Below, piece after piece: positions 9,274 through 17,234 of a stretch of 64,000 bases of DNA (within the stretch, counting starts at the first letter, position 1; each line of letters begins with the position of its first letter). The notes under the pieces are model-generated. The model saw only the letters and a program-made list of their open reading frames with translations. It did not search any database and was not told the origin of the DNA. The stretch is from Rhodoligotrophos defluvii (lineage in GTDB: Bacteria; Pseudomonadota; Alphaproteobacteria; Rhizobiales; Im1): positions 290,207 through 354,206 of the forward strand of contig NZ_SZZM01000003.1 of the NCBI RefSeq assembly GCF_005281615.1, read 5' to 3'. The position numbers and the translations under genes are program-made.

Positions 9274-10047
9274 ATGCATTTTGCCCGACGTCTGCTCACG
9301 GCCGTGAGCCTCGCCTGCCTGCTCGCCGTGCCGGCCATGGACAGCCGATTGTCCGCGGCGGAATTCAACGATGCCCAGCGCGGCGAGATCATCGAGACCA
9401 TCCGGCAGTACTTGCTGGAAAATCCCGAATTCCTGCGTGAGGTGATCCAGGCGCTCGACCAGAAGGAGCAGCAGCAGCAGCTCGCGCAGGCGGCTGATGC
9501 CATCAAGGAGAATGCGAAGGCCATTTTCCGCGATGAGAAGGACTTCGTGGCGGGCAACCCCGAGGGCGATGTCACCGTGGTCGAGTTCTTCGACTACAAC
9601 TGCGGGTACTGCAAGCGCTCCCAGCCGGATCTCATGGCGCTTCTGAAGCAGGACAAGAATGTCCGTTTCGTGCTGAAGGAGTTCCCGATCCTCGGGCCTG
9701 GTTCGCTGGTCGCCGCAAAGGCGGCGATTGCCGCCAAGAACCAGGATAAGTATTGGGAATTCCACAACGCGCTGATGGCCCATAACGGCTCGTTGGACGA
9801 GGCGGCCGTATTTGCCACGGCCAAGAAGGTCGGCCTCGATCTGGAAAAGCTGAAGGCGGATATGCAGGGCGAGGCGGTTACCGCGCAAATCGAGGACGGC
9901 TACAGGCTCGCTCGCGAGCTTGGTATTCAGGGCACGCCGGCCTTCGTCATCGGCGACAAGTTCCTGCCCGGCGCGGTCGGGCTCGACGCGTTGACCAAGA
10001 CGGTGGCTGAGGTGAGAGGCAGCGGCTCGTGCAAGGCGCTCTGCTGA
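9274..10047 (+). CDS. DsbA family thiol:disulfide oxidoreductase (Com1-like)
   Basis: Periplasmic thioredoxin-fold protein that forms or reshuffles disulfide bonds. The signal peptide is LLTAVSLACLLAVPAMDSRLSA, followed by a helical N-terminal extension rich in Gln/Glu (IQALDQKEQQQQLAQAADA) as in Com1/ScsC-type proteins that oligomerise. The active site is CGYC in FFDYNCGYCKRSQ, and the cis-proline loop is GTPAF. ATG 9274 is chosen over TTG 9271 because GGAGAGG (9262-9268) sits at good spacing. The last residues (GSGSCKALC) carry two further cysteines of unknown role. It is likely co-transcribed with the M48 protease gene. Confidence 0.9.
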   Translation: MHFARRLLTAVSLACLLAVPAMDSRLSAAEFNDAQRGEIIETIRQYLLENPEFLREVIQALDQKEQQQQLAQAADAIKENAKAIFRDEKDFVAGNPEGDVTVVEFFDYNCGYCKRSQPDLMALLKQDKNVRFVLKEFPILGPGSLVAAKAAIAAKNQDKYWEFHNALMAHNGSLDEAAVFATAKKVGLDLEKLKADMQGEAVTAQIEDGYRLARELGIQGTPAFVIGDKFLPGAVGLDALTKTVAEVRGSGSCKALC

Positions 10048-10109
10048 TGCAGCTCTGCGGGCGTCGGGCTCCGATCGCCCATCCCATTCACGGGCGGGGC
10101 GAAGTCTGA

Positions 10110-10325
10110 CTAGACGATCGCCAGCGCCTTTTCGCACAGGCGGCCGGGGTCGCTTTCTCCCTGCGTGGCGAAACCGATAATGGCGTGGGCGATTCTCAAT
10201 CGCGTGGGCTCGTCGGAGCGGGTACCGAGGGCGTTCACCGCCTTGTTGTAAGCCGCCAGCATGGCCGAAACCATATCTGGCTCGAAAGCACCCGAGTTCA
10301 GTTCGCTCAGTGCGCGCGCGGTCAC
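10110..10325 (-). CDS. Small conserved-type protein of unknown function (71 aa)
   Basis: I do not recognise a named family. The product is a short, mainly helical soluble protein (core MVSAMLAAYNKAVNALGTRS, then LRIAHAIIGFATQGESDPGRL), without signal peptide or membrane helix; similar short helical proteins are common in Rhizobiales. The start is set by GGAGG at 10332-10336, which sits six bases before GTG 10325 but directly against TTG 10331. It converges with the DsbA-like gene. The nearest promoter seen is a perfect EcfG-type match at 10573-10598, about 240 bases upstream on the same strand, so stress induction with a long leader is possible. Confidence 0.7.
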   Translation of the reverse strand: MTARALSELNSGAFEPDMVSAMLAAYNKAVNALGTRSDEPTRLRIAHAIIGFATQGESDPGRLCEKALAIV

Positions 10326-10331
10326 ACGCAA

Positions 10332-10656
10332 CCTCCGTTGATTGTCATCGCTTGGGATTGGCTATGGCTCGATTCCTGCTGCAGCCGGTGTTCACCTCAT
10401 GCCTTAGGCATGGCCAGCCTTCTGGCGCACAGCGCCTTGCAAACGGGCCTCGGCGACAGGCCAGTGTCGACTGACGCCCGAGCGCGCAGTCTCGAACATT
10501 ATCATCGGCTTGTACCATTTGGCGGCCGCGAATCAGTCACCCGCGGCCATTTCAAGATAAGTGCAGCCCCAGAACGATCAAGTGCAGCGCCCCGTTCCAT
10601 GAAATGCGTTTCCGTTCCGCGTGCCGAGTCCTGGCCGAGCCGAAGTGGCTCGTTGC
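10332..10656. other. Intergenic region, no gene supported
   Basis: Between the 71-aa gene and the histidine kinase gene there is no convincing ORF on either strand. It holds a leftward EcfG-type promoter (10573-10598) and a short hairpin CATGCC-TTA-GGCATG (10398-10412). If the promoter fires, this is a leader of about 230 bases or a short non-coding RNA. Confidence 0.5.
10573..10598 (-). promoter_or_regulatory. EcfG-type general stress promoter (perfect match)
   Basis: On the minus strand: GGAAC (10598-10594), a 17-base spacer, then CGTT (10576-10573), exactly the alphaproteobacterial EcfG consensus GGAAC-N16/17-CGTT. It points left toward the 71-aa gene. Confidence 0.65.
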
Positions 10657-12597
10657 TCAGGCCGGCATGACCTCTGCTATGATGCGGCTGAGGTCGTCCT
10701 GTCGAAATGGCTTCGAGAGTTTCGGCAGAACGGCGGCGACGTCCTCCGGCAGTTCGGCATAGCCTGTGGCGATGATCACCGGGAGGTCGGGCCATTCGGC
10801 CCTGATGGCGGCGGCCAGCTGCGTCCCCGTCATCTGTGGCATCACCTGGTCGGTGATCACCAGGTCCACGCGCTTATTGCTGCGGAGCGTCTCCAGGGCT
10901 TCCGCCCCGGAGGCTGCCTCGATGACTTCGTGGCCGAGATCCTCGAGCATGGCGCTGGTGCTCATCAACACCAAACCGTCATCGTCAACCGCCAGGATCA
11001 CCAGTGCACTCGGCTTGCGCGATTCTGCCTCGCCGGGCACGGCCAAGCGCGCCGCCAGCCCTTGCTCATAGGTCTCCGCGACGGGCAGCCAGAGCTCGGC
11101 CGTGGTGCCTACGTTCTTCTCGCTCACGAGCACCAGCCGCCCGCCCGACTGCTCGGCGAGCCCCTGAACCATCGACAGGCCGAGGCCGGTGCCCTTCCCT
11201 ACCCCTTTTGTGGTGAAGAACGGGTCCATCGCCCGGGCCAATGTCTCCTCGTCCATGCCCATCCCGGTGTCTTGTACCGCAAGGCACACATAACGCCCGG
11301 GCTTGAGCCGCGCGGAATTATGGCTGCCGACGATCTCCTCGCGAGCGGCAATGATGACCTGTCCTCCTTCCGGCATCGCGTCGCGGGCATTCACCACCAG
11401 ATTGAGCAGCGCTGTTTCGAGCTGATTTTCATCGGTCTGAACGCGGGGCAGATCGAGGGGAAAGCGTGTCTCGATCATCACCAACGGACCGATAGAGCGC
11501 TGGATGAGATCCGTCATGCCGCGAACGAGACTCGGCACATCCACCGCTGTGTAATTGAGCGCTTGCCGGCGGGCGAAGGTGAGCATGCGTTGGGTCAGGG
11601 AGGCGCCGCGATGCGCCCCCTGGAGCGCGTTGTCCAGCAGGCGCAGGAGGGCAGGGTCTTGCGGCATGCGCTTGCGCAGGAACTCGAGGCTGACGATCAC
11701 GGCCATGAGCAGGTTATTGAAGTCATGAGCTATGCCGCCGGTCAGCTGGCCGATGGCTTCCATTTTTTGGGACTGGAACAGGGCTTCGCGCGCCTCCTCG
11801 AGGGCACGCTGTGCCTCCTTGCGCTCGGTGATATCGCGGGTCACTTTGGCGAAGCCGATGAGCTGGCCGCCGTCATCGCGGATGGGGTCGATAACCACGT
11901 GCGCCCAGAATCGCGTGCCATCCTTGCGCACGCGCTGCGCCTCCTTCTCGAACCGCCCCTCCCTGGCCGCGGTTGCGAGCGCCTTTTCCGGCTCGCCGCG
12001 GGCACGGTCCTCTTCGGTATAGAAGCGCGAGAAGTGCTCGCCGATGATCTCCTCCGGGAGATAGCCCTTGATGCGCTGGGCACCCATGTTCCAGCTGCTC
12101 ACCCGGCCTGCCGGATCGAGCATGAAAATCGCATAGTCCGTGACCCCCTGGACCAGCAAACGGAACTGCTCCTGGCTTTTCCGAAGCAGTTCCTCTGCGC
12201 GCCTGCGGCCGGTCAGATCACGGATGATCTTCGCATAGCCCACGAGCCTCCCCGTGGGTTCGCGGATCGAATCGATCAGGACATGCGCCCAAAACCGTGT
12301 TCCGTCCTTGCGGACGCGCCAGCCCTCACCTTCGAACCTGCCCTCAACTTCGGCGGTCCTGAGGCCAAGCTCAGGCAATCCCTTCGTGCGATCCTCCTCC
12401 GTGTAGAAGCGGGAGAAGTGTTGCCCGAGGATTTCGGCGGTCTGATAGCCCTTGAACCGCTCCGCGCCCGTGTTCCAGCTGGTCACCATGCCGTTCGCGT
12501 CAAGCATGAAGATGGCGTAATCGGTGATTGCGTCCACGAGCAGCCGATAGCGGTCCCCCTCGGCAAGTGACGCTTCGAAACGATCGGTGCGTTTCAT
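10657..12597 (-). CDS. PAS-PAS hybrid sensor histidine kinase with C-terminal receiver
   Basis: Cytoplasmic sensor kinase: two PAS domains (about 15-130 and 145-260), a HisKA/HATPase core and a receiver. The phospho-accepting His is in GGIAHDFNN (near 288). The ATPase shows N-box NLVVNARDAMP and G-boxes DTGMGM and GTGLGLSM. The receiver has the acidic pair VDDD and phospho-Asp in LVITDQVMPQMTG. There is no membrane segment. The two PAS domains are near copies of each other (TDYAIFMLD, SWNxGAxRxKGY, FSRFYTEEDR, RVRKDGTRFWAHV), so they arose by tandem duplication. ATG 12597 is preferred to an upstream start at 12645 because GGGGAGAAGAGAG precedes it. A perfect EcfG promoter at 12644-12669 lies about 40 bases upstream of the expected mRNA start. 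Signal and partner regulator are unknown. Confidence 0.92.
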   Translation of the reverse strand: MKRTDRFEASLAEGDRYRLLVDAITDYAIFMLDANGMVTSWNTGAERFKGYQTAEILGQHFSRFYTEEDRTKGLPELGLRTAEVEGRFEGEGWRVRKDGTRFWAHVLIDSIREPTGRLVGYAKIIRDLTGRRRAEELLRKSQEQFRLLVQGVTDYAIFMLDPAGRVSSWNMGAQRIKGYLPEEIIGEHFSRFYTEEDRARGEPEKALATAAREGRFEKEAQRVRKDGTRFWAHVVIDPIRDDGGQLIGFAKVTRDITERKEAQRALEEAREALFQSQKMEAIGQLTGGIAHDFNNLLMAVIVSLEFLRKRMPQDPALLRLLDNALQGAHRGASLTQRMLTFARRQALNYTAVDVPSLVRGMTDLIQRSIGPLVMIETRFPLDLPRVQTDENQLETALLNLVVNARDAMPEGGQVIIAAREEIVGSHNSARLKPGRYVCLAVQDTGMGMDEETLARAMDPFFTTKGVGKGTGLGLSMVQGLAEQSGGRLVLVSEKNVGTTAELWLPVAETYEQGLAARLAVPGEAESRKPSALVILAVDDDGLVLMSTSAMLEDLGHEVIEAASGAEALETLRSNKRVDLVITDQVMPQMTGTQLAAAIRAEWPDLPVIIATGYAELPEDVAAVLPKLSKPFRQDDLSRIIAEVMPA

Positions 12598-12643
12598 CCA
12601 CTCTCTTCTCCCCGCAGCGCGATCTCGCACCGCATCGATCCTC

Positions 12644-12669
12644 AACGCGGACCATCGTCTGCCGGTTCC
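12644..12669 (-). promoter_or_regulatory. EcfG-type promoter of the PAS-PAS kinase gene (perfect match)
   Basis: Minus strand: GGAAC (12669-12665), 17-base spacer, CGTT (12647-12644). The transcript would start near 12637 and give a 40-base leader to the kinase ATG at 12597, which is ideal placement. Confidence 0.75.
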
Positions 12670-12929
12670 ATCGGCTATGTTCGTGCACAGAGAAATTGCA
12701 TCGCCCCCGCACAGCTTTGGCCATCATCGTGTCGGACGGCGGCCCGCCTTGTACCCGCTGTGCAATGCCGCGGCCGGCACACGGCAAGGAACGTATGACC
12801 GTGCCGTTGCATTGTCCTGCCGAACGAACTCTCTCTGCGTGGGCTAAAGACGCTAGCGCGATTGAGGCGGTGGCATAGGGCGGCACGCTCGGGCGTGGAC
12901 CGCAACGTCCACGGCTACCGGAGGACACA

Positions 12930-13229
12930 ATGAACACAGAACGGCTGGTGATGGAGATCGCACAGGAGATCGCCGCGGAATTCGAGCAGAAGATTGCGGA
13001 AAACGGCGGCCGTGGCATCAATCCGGCCGATATCGCCCGATGCATTCTCCTGCGGCTCGACGCGCTTGATCTCTGCATCATGCCTAAGGAGCCGACCGTG
13101 GACATGGTGATTGCCAACTTGTCCATGACCAATGCGCCCTTCGATGCAGTGCCGGTTATCGAAGAAAAATACCGGGCCATGGTGCGTGCCGGGGCGCTTT
13201 CGCTGCTGCCCCTGCCGCAGCGCATCTGA
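12930..13229 (+). CDS. Hypothetical protein (99 aa)
   Basis: I do not recognise this family. The ORF is supported by a strong ribosome site (CGGAGGACACA before ATG 12930) and ordinary codon use. The product is soluble, starting with an amphipathic acidic helix (LVMEIAQEIAAEFEQKIAE), followed by a segment containing two Cys (ARCILLRLDALDLCIMP) and a C-terminal helix. It has no signal peptide or membrane helix. It stands divergent from the histidine kinase gene and upstream of the phospholipase D gene; no EcfG match was found in front of it. Confidence 0.65.
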   Translation: MNTERLVMEIAQEIAAEFEQKIAENGGRGINPADIARCILLRLDALDLCIMPKEPTVDMVIANLSMTNAPFDAVPVIEEKYRAMVRAGALSLLPLPQRI

Positions 13230-13400
13230 CAGGGGCAGGCACCCGGTTGCAGAACGCCTTCGTCTGGACCGAGAAGTTGGCAAGCCAAGGGAACCGAATT
13301 CCCCAGCCGCGCCTTATTCGCGCAGCACCGCCGGCATGGCCGGGGGTGAAGGCTCGATGACGGAATTTACGTGCAAAGACGGAAATCAGCCTTGCTGAAG

Positions 13401-14918
13401 ATGCAGCGTTCAAGCGGCGAAGCGGTTGGCGAGCACGCGAGGCCGGTCGAGGGGCCCACGCGGGGGCGCGCCTCCCTCGACAGGATCATCAAGCCCGGCC
13501 AGAACTGCTGGTGTGTGGCCCAGGCTGATCGTGCAACGGTCCTCGTCGACGGCGCGGCCTATTTCGGGCAGCTCGAGGCAGCATTGCGCGCCGCCCGACA
13601 TGCGATCACGATCCTTGGCTGGGACTTCGACGGGCGCATTCGCCTACGCGCCGACCAAGATCCTGAAACATCGCCGCCGCTCGGCTGGCTGCTGCGCAAG
13701 CTGGTGGAAGAAAGCCCCACGCTCGAGGTTCGCATCCTGGTGTGGAGCATGGCGGTGCTGCACGCGCCGGGAGAGCCGACCTCGCTGGTTTTCGGCGCGG
13801 CCTGGCAGGAACATCCCCGTATCCACGTCAAACTCGATACGCATCATCCCGTCTATGCAGCCCATCATCAGAAGATCGTCTGCATCGATGATCAGTTGGC
13901 CTTTGTAGGCGGGATGGACTTGACGGTTCAGCGGTGGGACGACTGCACCCACAGCGCCGGCAGCCCCTTCCGGTTGACGCCGGACGGCAGGACCTATCGC
14001 CCGGTGCACGACATTCAGATGCTGGTCGATGGAGACGCCGCCCGAAAGCTGTGCACGCTCGCGCGGGAACGTTGGCAGGCGGCCACCGGCGAGGCGCTCG
14101 CACCCTGCCCTTCCGCAGACGGCGTGGACTTATGGCCGACCAATCTCGCTGTGGATTTCCGCCATGTGCCCGTCGCGATCGCCCGCACCATGCCAGTTAT
14201 GGGCGATCAGCCGAGCATCGAGGAGGCCGAGCGGCTCACGCTCGATGCCCTGCGCGCGGCGCGGCGCTCCATCTACATCGAGGCGCAATACCTCACTGCG
14301 CGCTCGGTGGGGCGCATGCTCTGCGAGCAGCTCGAACGGCCCGACGGCCCCGAGATCGTCGCGGTGATCACTTACGAGTCGAGCGGGGTGATCGAGCGTT
14401 TCATCATGGCCAACAACCGGGACCGGCTGCTGCGCACCCTGGCCAAGGCCGATCGCCACGGCCGGTTTTACGCCTGCTATCCCGTCGTGCCGAGTGACGG
14501 CGGCGAGCAGCTGCTGCACGTCCATTCCAAGCTGATCATCGTCGACGACCGCTTCCTGCGCGTCGGCTCGTCCAATCTGAACAACCGTTCCGCCGGACTG
14601 GACAGCGAATGCGACTTGGGGATTGAGGCGGCCACGCCGGATGTTGCCGCAAGCATCCGGCGCATTCGCGACCAGCTGCTCGCCGAGCATCTCGGCAAGA
14701 CCGAGGAAGAAGTGACCGCCGCGATCAAGCGGGAAGGCTTGATTGCTGCCGTGAAACGGTTCTCGGGCGATAACCGGGGCTTGAGGCCCTTCCCCGCCAT
14801 GTCGGACCAGGGACCGAAAGGCGAACTGTTCGGCACGGCGCTGCTGGACCCCAAGCGGCCATACCGCCTCCTCCGCTTCTTCAAGCCGCGGATCGGCCGG
14901 CGCCGCCGTCGCCGCTGA
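13401..14918 (+). CDS. Phospholipase D family protein (cardiolipin synthase B / YbhO-like)
   Basis: PLD-superfamily enzyme with two HKD motifs: HHQKIVCIDDQLAFVGGMD (about 155) and HVHSKLIIVDDRFLRVGSSN (about 373). Two motifs in one chain form one active site for phosphatidyl transfer or hydrolysis. There is no N-terminal membrane helix pair of ClsA type, so it resembles ClsB/YbhO or eukaryote-like PLD; the C terminus ends in a run of Arg that could bind acidic membrane. The frame is open from GTG 13371; ATG 13401 is preferred. It ends 6 bases from the convergent YbhN-like gene, and YbhP lies beyond. In E. coli ybhP, ybhO (clsB) and ybhN form one operon, so the trio is kept here with one member inverted. 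Confidence 0.88.
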   Translation: MQRSSGEAVGEHARPVEGPTRGRASLDRIIKPGQNCWCVAQADRATVLVDGAAYFGQLEAALRAARHAITILGWDFDGRIRLRADQDPETSPPLGWLLRKLVEESPTLEVRILVWSMAVLHAPGEPTSLVFGAAWQEHPRIHVKLDTHHPVYAAHHQKIVCIDDQLAFVGGMDLTVQRWDDCTHSAGSPFRLTPDGRTYRPVHDIQMLVDGDAARKLCTLARERWQAATGEALAPCPSADGVDLWPTNLAVDFRHVPVAIARTMPVMGDQPSIEEAERLTLDALRAARRSIYIEAQYLTARSVGRMLCEQLERPDGPEIVAVITYESSGVIERFIMANNRDRLLRTLAKADRHGRFYACYPVVPSDGGEQLLHVHSKLIIVDDRFLRVGSSNLNNRSAGLDSECDLGIEAATPDVAASIRRIRDQLLAEHLGKTEEEVTAAIKREGLIAAVKRFSGDNRGLRPFPAMSDQGPKGELFGTALLDPKRPYRLLRFFKPRIGRRRRRR

Positions 14919-14924
14919 CGGCCT

Positions 14925-15914
14925 TCATTGCTTTCTGCGCAAGACCAGCTCGCTTATGCCGAATGATGCAAGCCCGAGCATCAGCGGCCCGAGGAAGTAG
15001 ACGCAGCGGAACAGCAGCAGCGGCCCGATCAGGTTCTTGCCCGGCACCACATAAAGAACCACGCTTTCGATGACGCCGAGGCCGCCGGGCACATGGCTGA
15101 TCATGGTGGCGCTATTGGCCAGAACATAGGCGGAGGCGGTCTGGAAGTAGCCGACGTCCGCCGCCGCCGCGAGCACTTGGTGCAGGCAGGCGGCCACCAG
15201 CGCGAAGTTCAGCGGCCCAATGATGATTTGTCCCAGGGCGAGCCGCATCGGCGGCATGTGCAAGGTCCAGCCGCGGATGGTGAGCGGCTTGCGGAGCTTG
15301 GCCGACAGCAGGACATACAGGCCGGCAACGGCCAGCATGCCGAGGCCGAAGGCCATGACCACATTCGTGGACAGACCGGTCATTTTCACGGCGAGCTCCG
15401 TGTCCAGTATCAGCGCCACGCCACCGAGGATGGTTAGGCCGAGGGCCACGGTCATGCCGCAAAACAGCATCAGCTTGGCCACGTCGCCGGCGCCGAGCCC
15501 CCAGCGGGAATAGAAGCGATAGCGGATCGCGCCGCTGCTCAGGCCGGCAAAGCCGATGGAATGGCCGAGAGCCAGGCTGGTGAACGAGGCGATCGCCGCC
15601 TGCCGATAGGGCAACGGCCGCTCGACATAGCGCAGGGCGAGATAATCGAAGCCGGTTAGGCACAGGTAGCTCGCCGCCGCGAACAGGCCCGCGAGCGCCA
15701 GACGATAGGGCGGGACCGAGCGGATCGATGCGAGGATCTCCGCGAGGCTGTATTGGCTCAACGTCCTGTACAGAAGGCCGACCGCCAAGATGGTGATGCC
15801 GATGCCGATCCAGGTCGCCCAAGTGGCCTTGCGCTTTCGCTTGTCTGAAGGATCGTCCTGCTGCGTCGCAGAAGGGACCTCGGCCGCCGCGGTCGGCCTA
15901 TAGGGATAATTCAT
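14925..15914 (-). CDS. ybhN: YbhN-like integral membrane protein (LPG synthase TM / UPF0104 family)
   Basis: Polytopic inner-membrane protein with about eight hydrophobic segments and the family signature regions (SLALGHSIGFAGLSSGAIRYR and ATMISHVPGGLGVIES). This family is the membrane part of lysyl-phosphatidylglycerol synthases and also occurs alone as YbhN, thought to handle or flip lipids; the actual role is not settled. ATG 15914 (MNYPYRP) is preferred to GTG 15938 because AGGT lies upstream at suitable spacing. It follows ybhP on the same strand and faces the phospholipase D gene, linking it to phospholipid metabolism. It is the last gene of a leftward run that may begin at the EcfG-type promoter near 18598. 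Confidence 0.87.
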   Translation of the reverse strand: MNYPYRPTAAAEVPSATQQDDPSDKRKRKATWATWIGIGITILAVGLLYRTLSQYSLAEILASIRSVPPYRLALAGLFAAASYLCLTGFDYLALRYVERPLPYRQAAIASFTSLALGHSIGFAGLSSGAIRYRFYSRWGLGAGDVAKLMLFCGMTVALGLTILGGVALILDTELAVKMTGLSTNVVMAFGLGMLAVAGLYVLLSAKLRKPLTIRGWTLHMPPMRLALGQIIIGPLNFALVAACLHQVLAAAADVGYFQTASAYVLANSATMISHVPGGLGVIESVVLYVVPGKNLIGPLLLFRCVYFLGPLMLGLASFGISELVLRRKQ

Positions 15915-15986
15915 CGCGTTGACCTGGATTCGAAACACCGAGGCATGCGGGGAAAACGCGCCCGGCGCCGCTGCGATCCATATCGG

Positions 15987-16733
15987 TTAGGCCTGATCCC
16001 CGGGCGTTGCGCCCAGCGTGAAATCGACCGCAAGCGGCAGATGGTCAGAGGCAATGCGCGCCAGCGGCGTCATCACCGTGCCGACGCGGGTCACGGTGAC
16101 GGGGCCGCGGATAAACACGTGATCGATCCTGCGCACGGGAAAGGCGCTGGGATAGGTTCGGTGGCGGGGACCGGCCAACGTATACTGGACGTCGCGCAGC
16201 TCGCTCACGATGCGTCTGTAGAGCGGCGAGCGCGACGTGGTGTTGAAGTCACCGACCAGGCAGACCGGCCCGGTGCAGGCAGTATGGCCCAGCCATTCTG
16301 GGCCCAAGAGAGCCTCGATTTGCTTGAACCTCTCCCTGCGGCGAAGCCCGAGATGGGTGTTGATCAGCTGCAGGCTCTTGCCCCCGATGCGCAAGGTGGC
16401 CCACATGGCGCCGCGCGGCTCGCCCCAGAAGCGGCCATGGGCGGGCAACGCCTCCGCCTTGACCAGCACCGCCGGCTCGGGCGTCAGAATCGCGTTGCCA
16501 TACTGCTCCTCCATTACCCTCAGGGTGGCATGGAACAGCATCTGCATGCTCAGCGCGTCGGCGATCGCCTGGGCCTGGTCGATAAAGCCCGTACGCCTTC
16601 GGTTTACGTCCAGCTCCTGCAGGCACACGATATCCGGCTCCGCCGCTGCGATCACCTCGGCGATCCGCGTCGGCGATAACTCCCCGTCGAGGCCGAGGCA
16701 GCGGCGGACATTGTAGGTCAGCAGGCGCGGCAA
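15987..16733 (-). CDS. ybhP: Endonuclease/exonuclease/phosphatase family protein (YbhP-like)
   Basis: Metal-dependent phosphodiesterase of the EEP fold, 248 residues, without signal peptide. Diagnostic motifs are LTYNVRRC (Asn), CLQEL (metal Glu), INTHLGL, VGDFNTT (Asp/Asn) and SDHLPL (catalytic Asp-His), all intact. In E. coli its homologue YbhP sits with clsB and ybhN, as here, which suggests a phospholipid or phosphodiester head-group substrate rather than DNA; that is inference from context. It lies between a DUF2269 gene and ybhN on the same strand. Confidence 0.88.
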   Translation of the reverse strand: MPRLLTYNVRRCLGLDGELSPTRIAEVIAAAEPDIVCLQELDVNRRRTGFIDQAQAIADALSMQMLFHATLRVMEEQYGNAILTPEPAVLVKAEALPAHGRFWGEPRGAMWATLRIGGKSLQLINTHLGLRRRERFKQIEALLGPEWLGHTACTGPVCLVGDFNTTSRSPLYRRIVSELRDVQYTLAGPRHRTYPSAFPVRRIDHVFIRGPVTVTRVGTVMTPLARIASDHLPLAVDFTLGATPGDQA

Positions 16734-16757
16734 GGCTCCTCCATGGCTGCACAGTCT

Positions 16758-17234
16758 TCACCAGCCGATTGCCGGGCGGGTGATCATCAGCCAGAAAATC
16801 GCAAGCACCGCGAAGAACGCGGGAAAACCGAAAATGAACCAGGTTCGGAACAGCCGGTAATAGCGGTCGGGCAGCGGCGTCCGACTGGCGGCGGCCGCAG
16901 CGGCAAGGTTGCGCATCTCCATCTGCATCCACACGACCGGCAGCCAGAACAGGCCGGTGACGATATAGAGAATGATGGAGAGCACGATCCATCCTTCGGT
17001 GAGCGCATAGCCGGTGATCTGGGCCAGCAGAACCCCGGTGACGGGCTGGGCCACCACGGCCGTGGCGGTGAACAGGAAATCGGCCACCACCACGATGCGC
17101 GCCACGCCAGCGATCAGCGCCGCATCGCCCGTGCGGTGCGCCAACAGCATGAAGAAGGCGATGCCGGCGCCCGTGCCCAACAGTACCGCTGCGCCGATCA
17201 CATGCAGGTATTTCAGCAGGAAATAGGCCATCAC
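16758..17234 (-). CDS. DUF2269 family membrane protein
   Basis: Small inner-membrane protein (158 aa) with four hydrophobic helices, beginning YFLLKYLHVIGAAVLLGTG and containing the conserved WLPVVWMQMEMR and DRYYRLFRTWFIFGFPAFFA regions of DUF2269. Function is unknown for the family. Its start overlaps the end of the upstream SDR-DoxX gene by four bases (17231-17234), so the two are translationally coupled and probably work together. Confidence 0.85.
   Translation of the reverse strand: MMAYFLLKYLHVIGAAVLLGTGAGIAFFMLLAHRTGDAALIAGVARIVVVADFLFTATAVVAQPVTGVLLAQITGYALTEGWIVLSIILYIVTGLFWLPVVWMQMEMRNLAAAAAASRTPLPDRYYRLFRTWFIFGFPAFFAVLAIFWLMITRPAIGW

Noticed and set aside
12788-12803. EcfG promoter before the 99-aa gene (GGAAC and CGTT present)
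   Set aside because: The two boxes are only 12 bases apart, outside the 16-17 base spacing.
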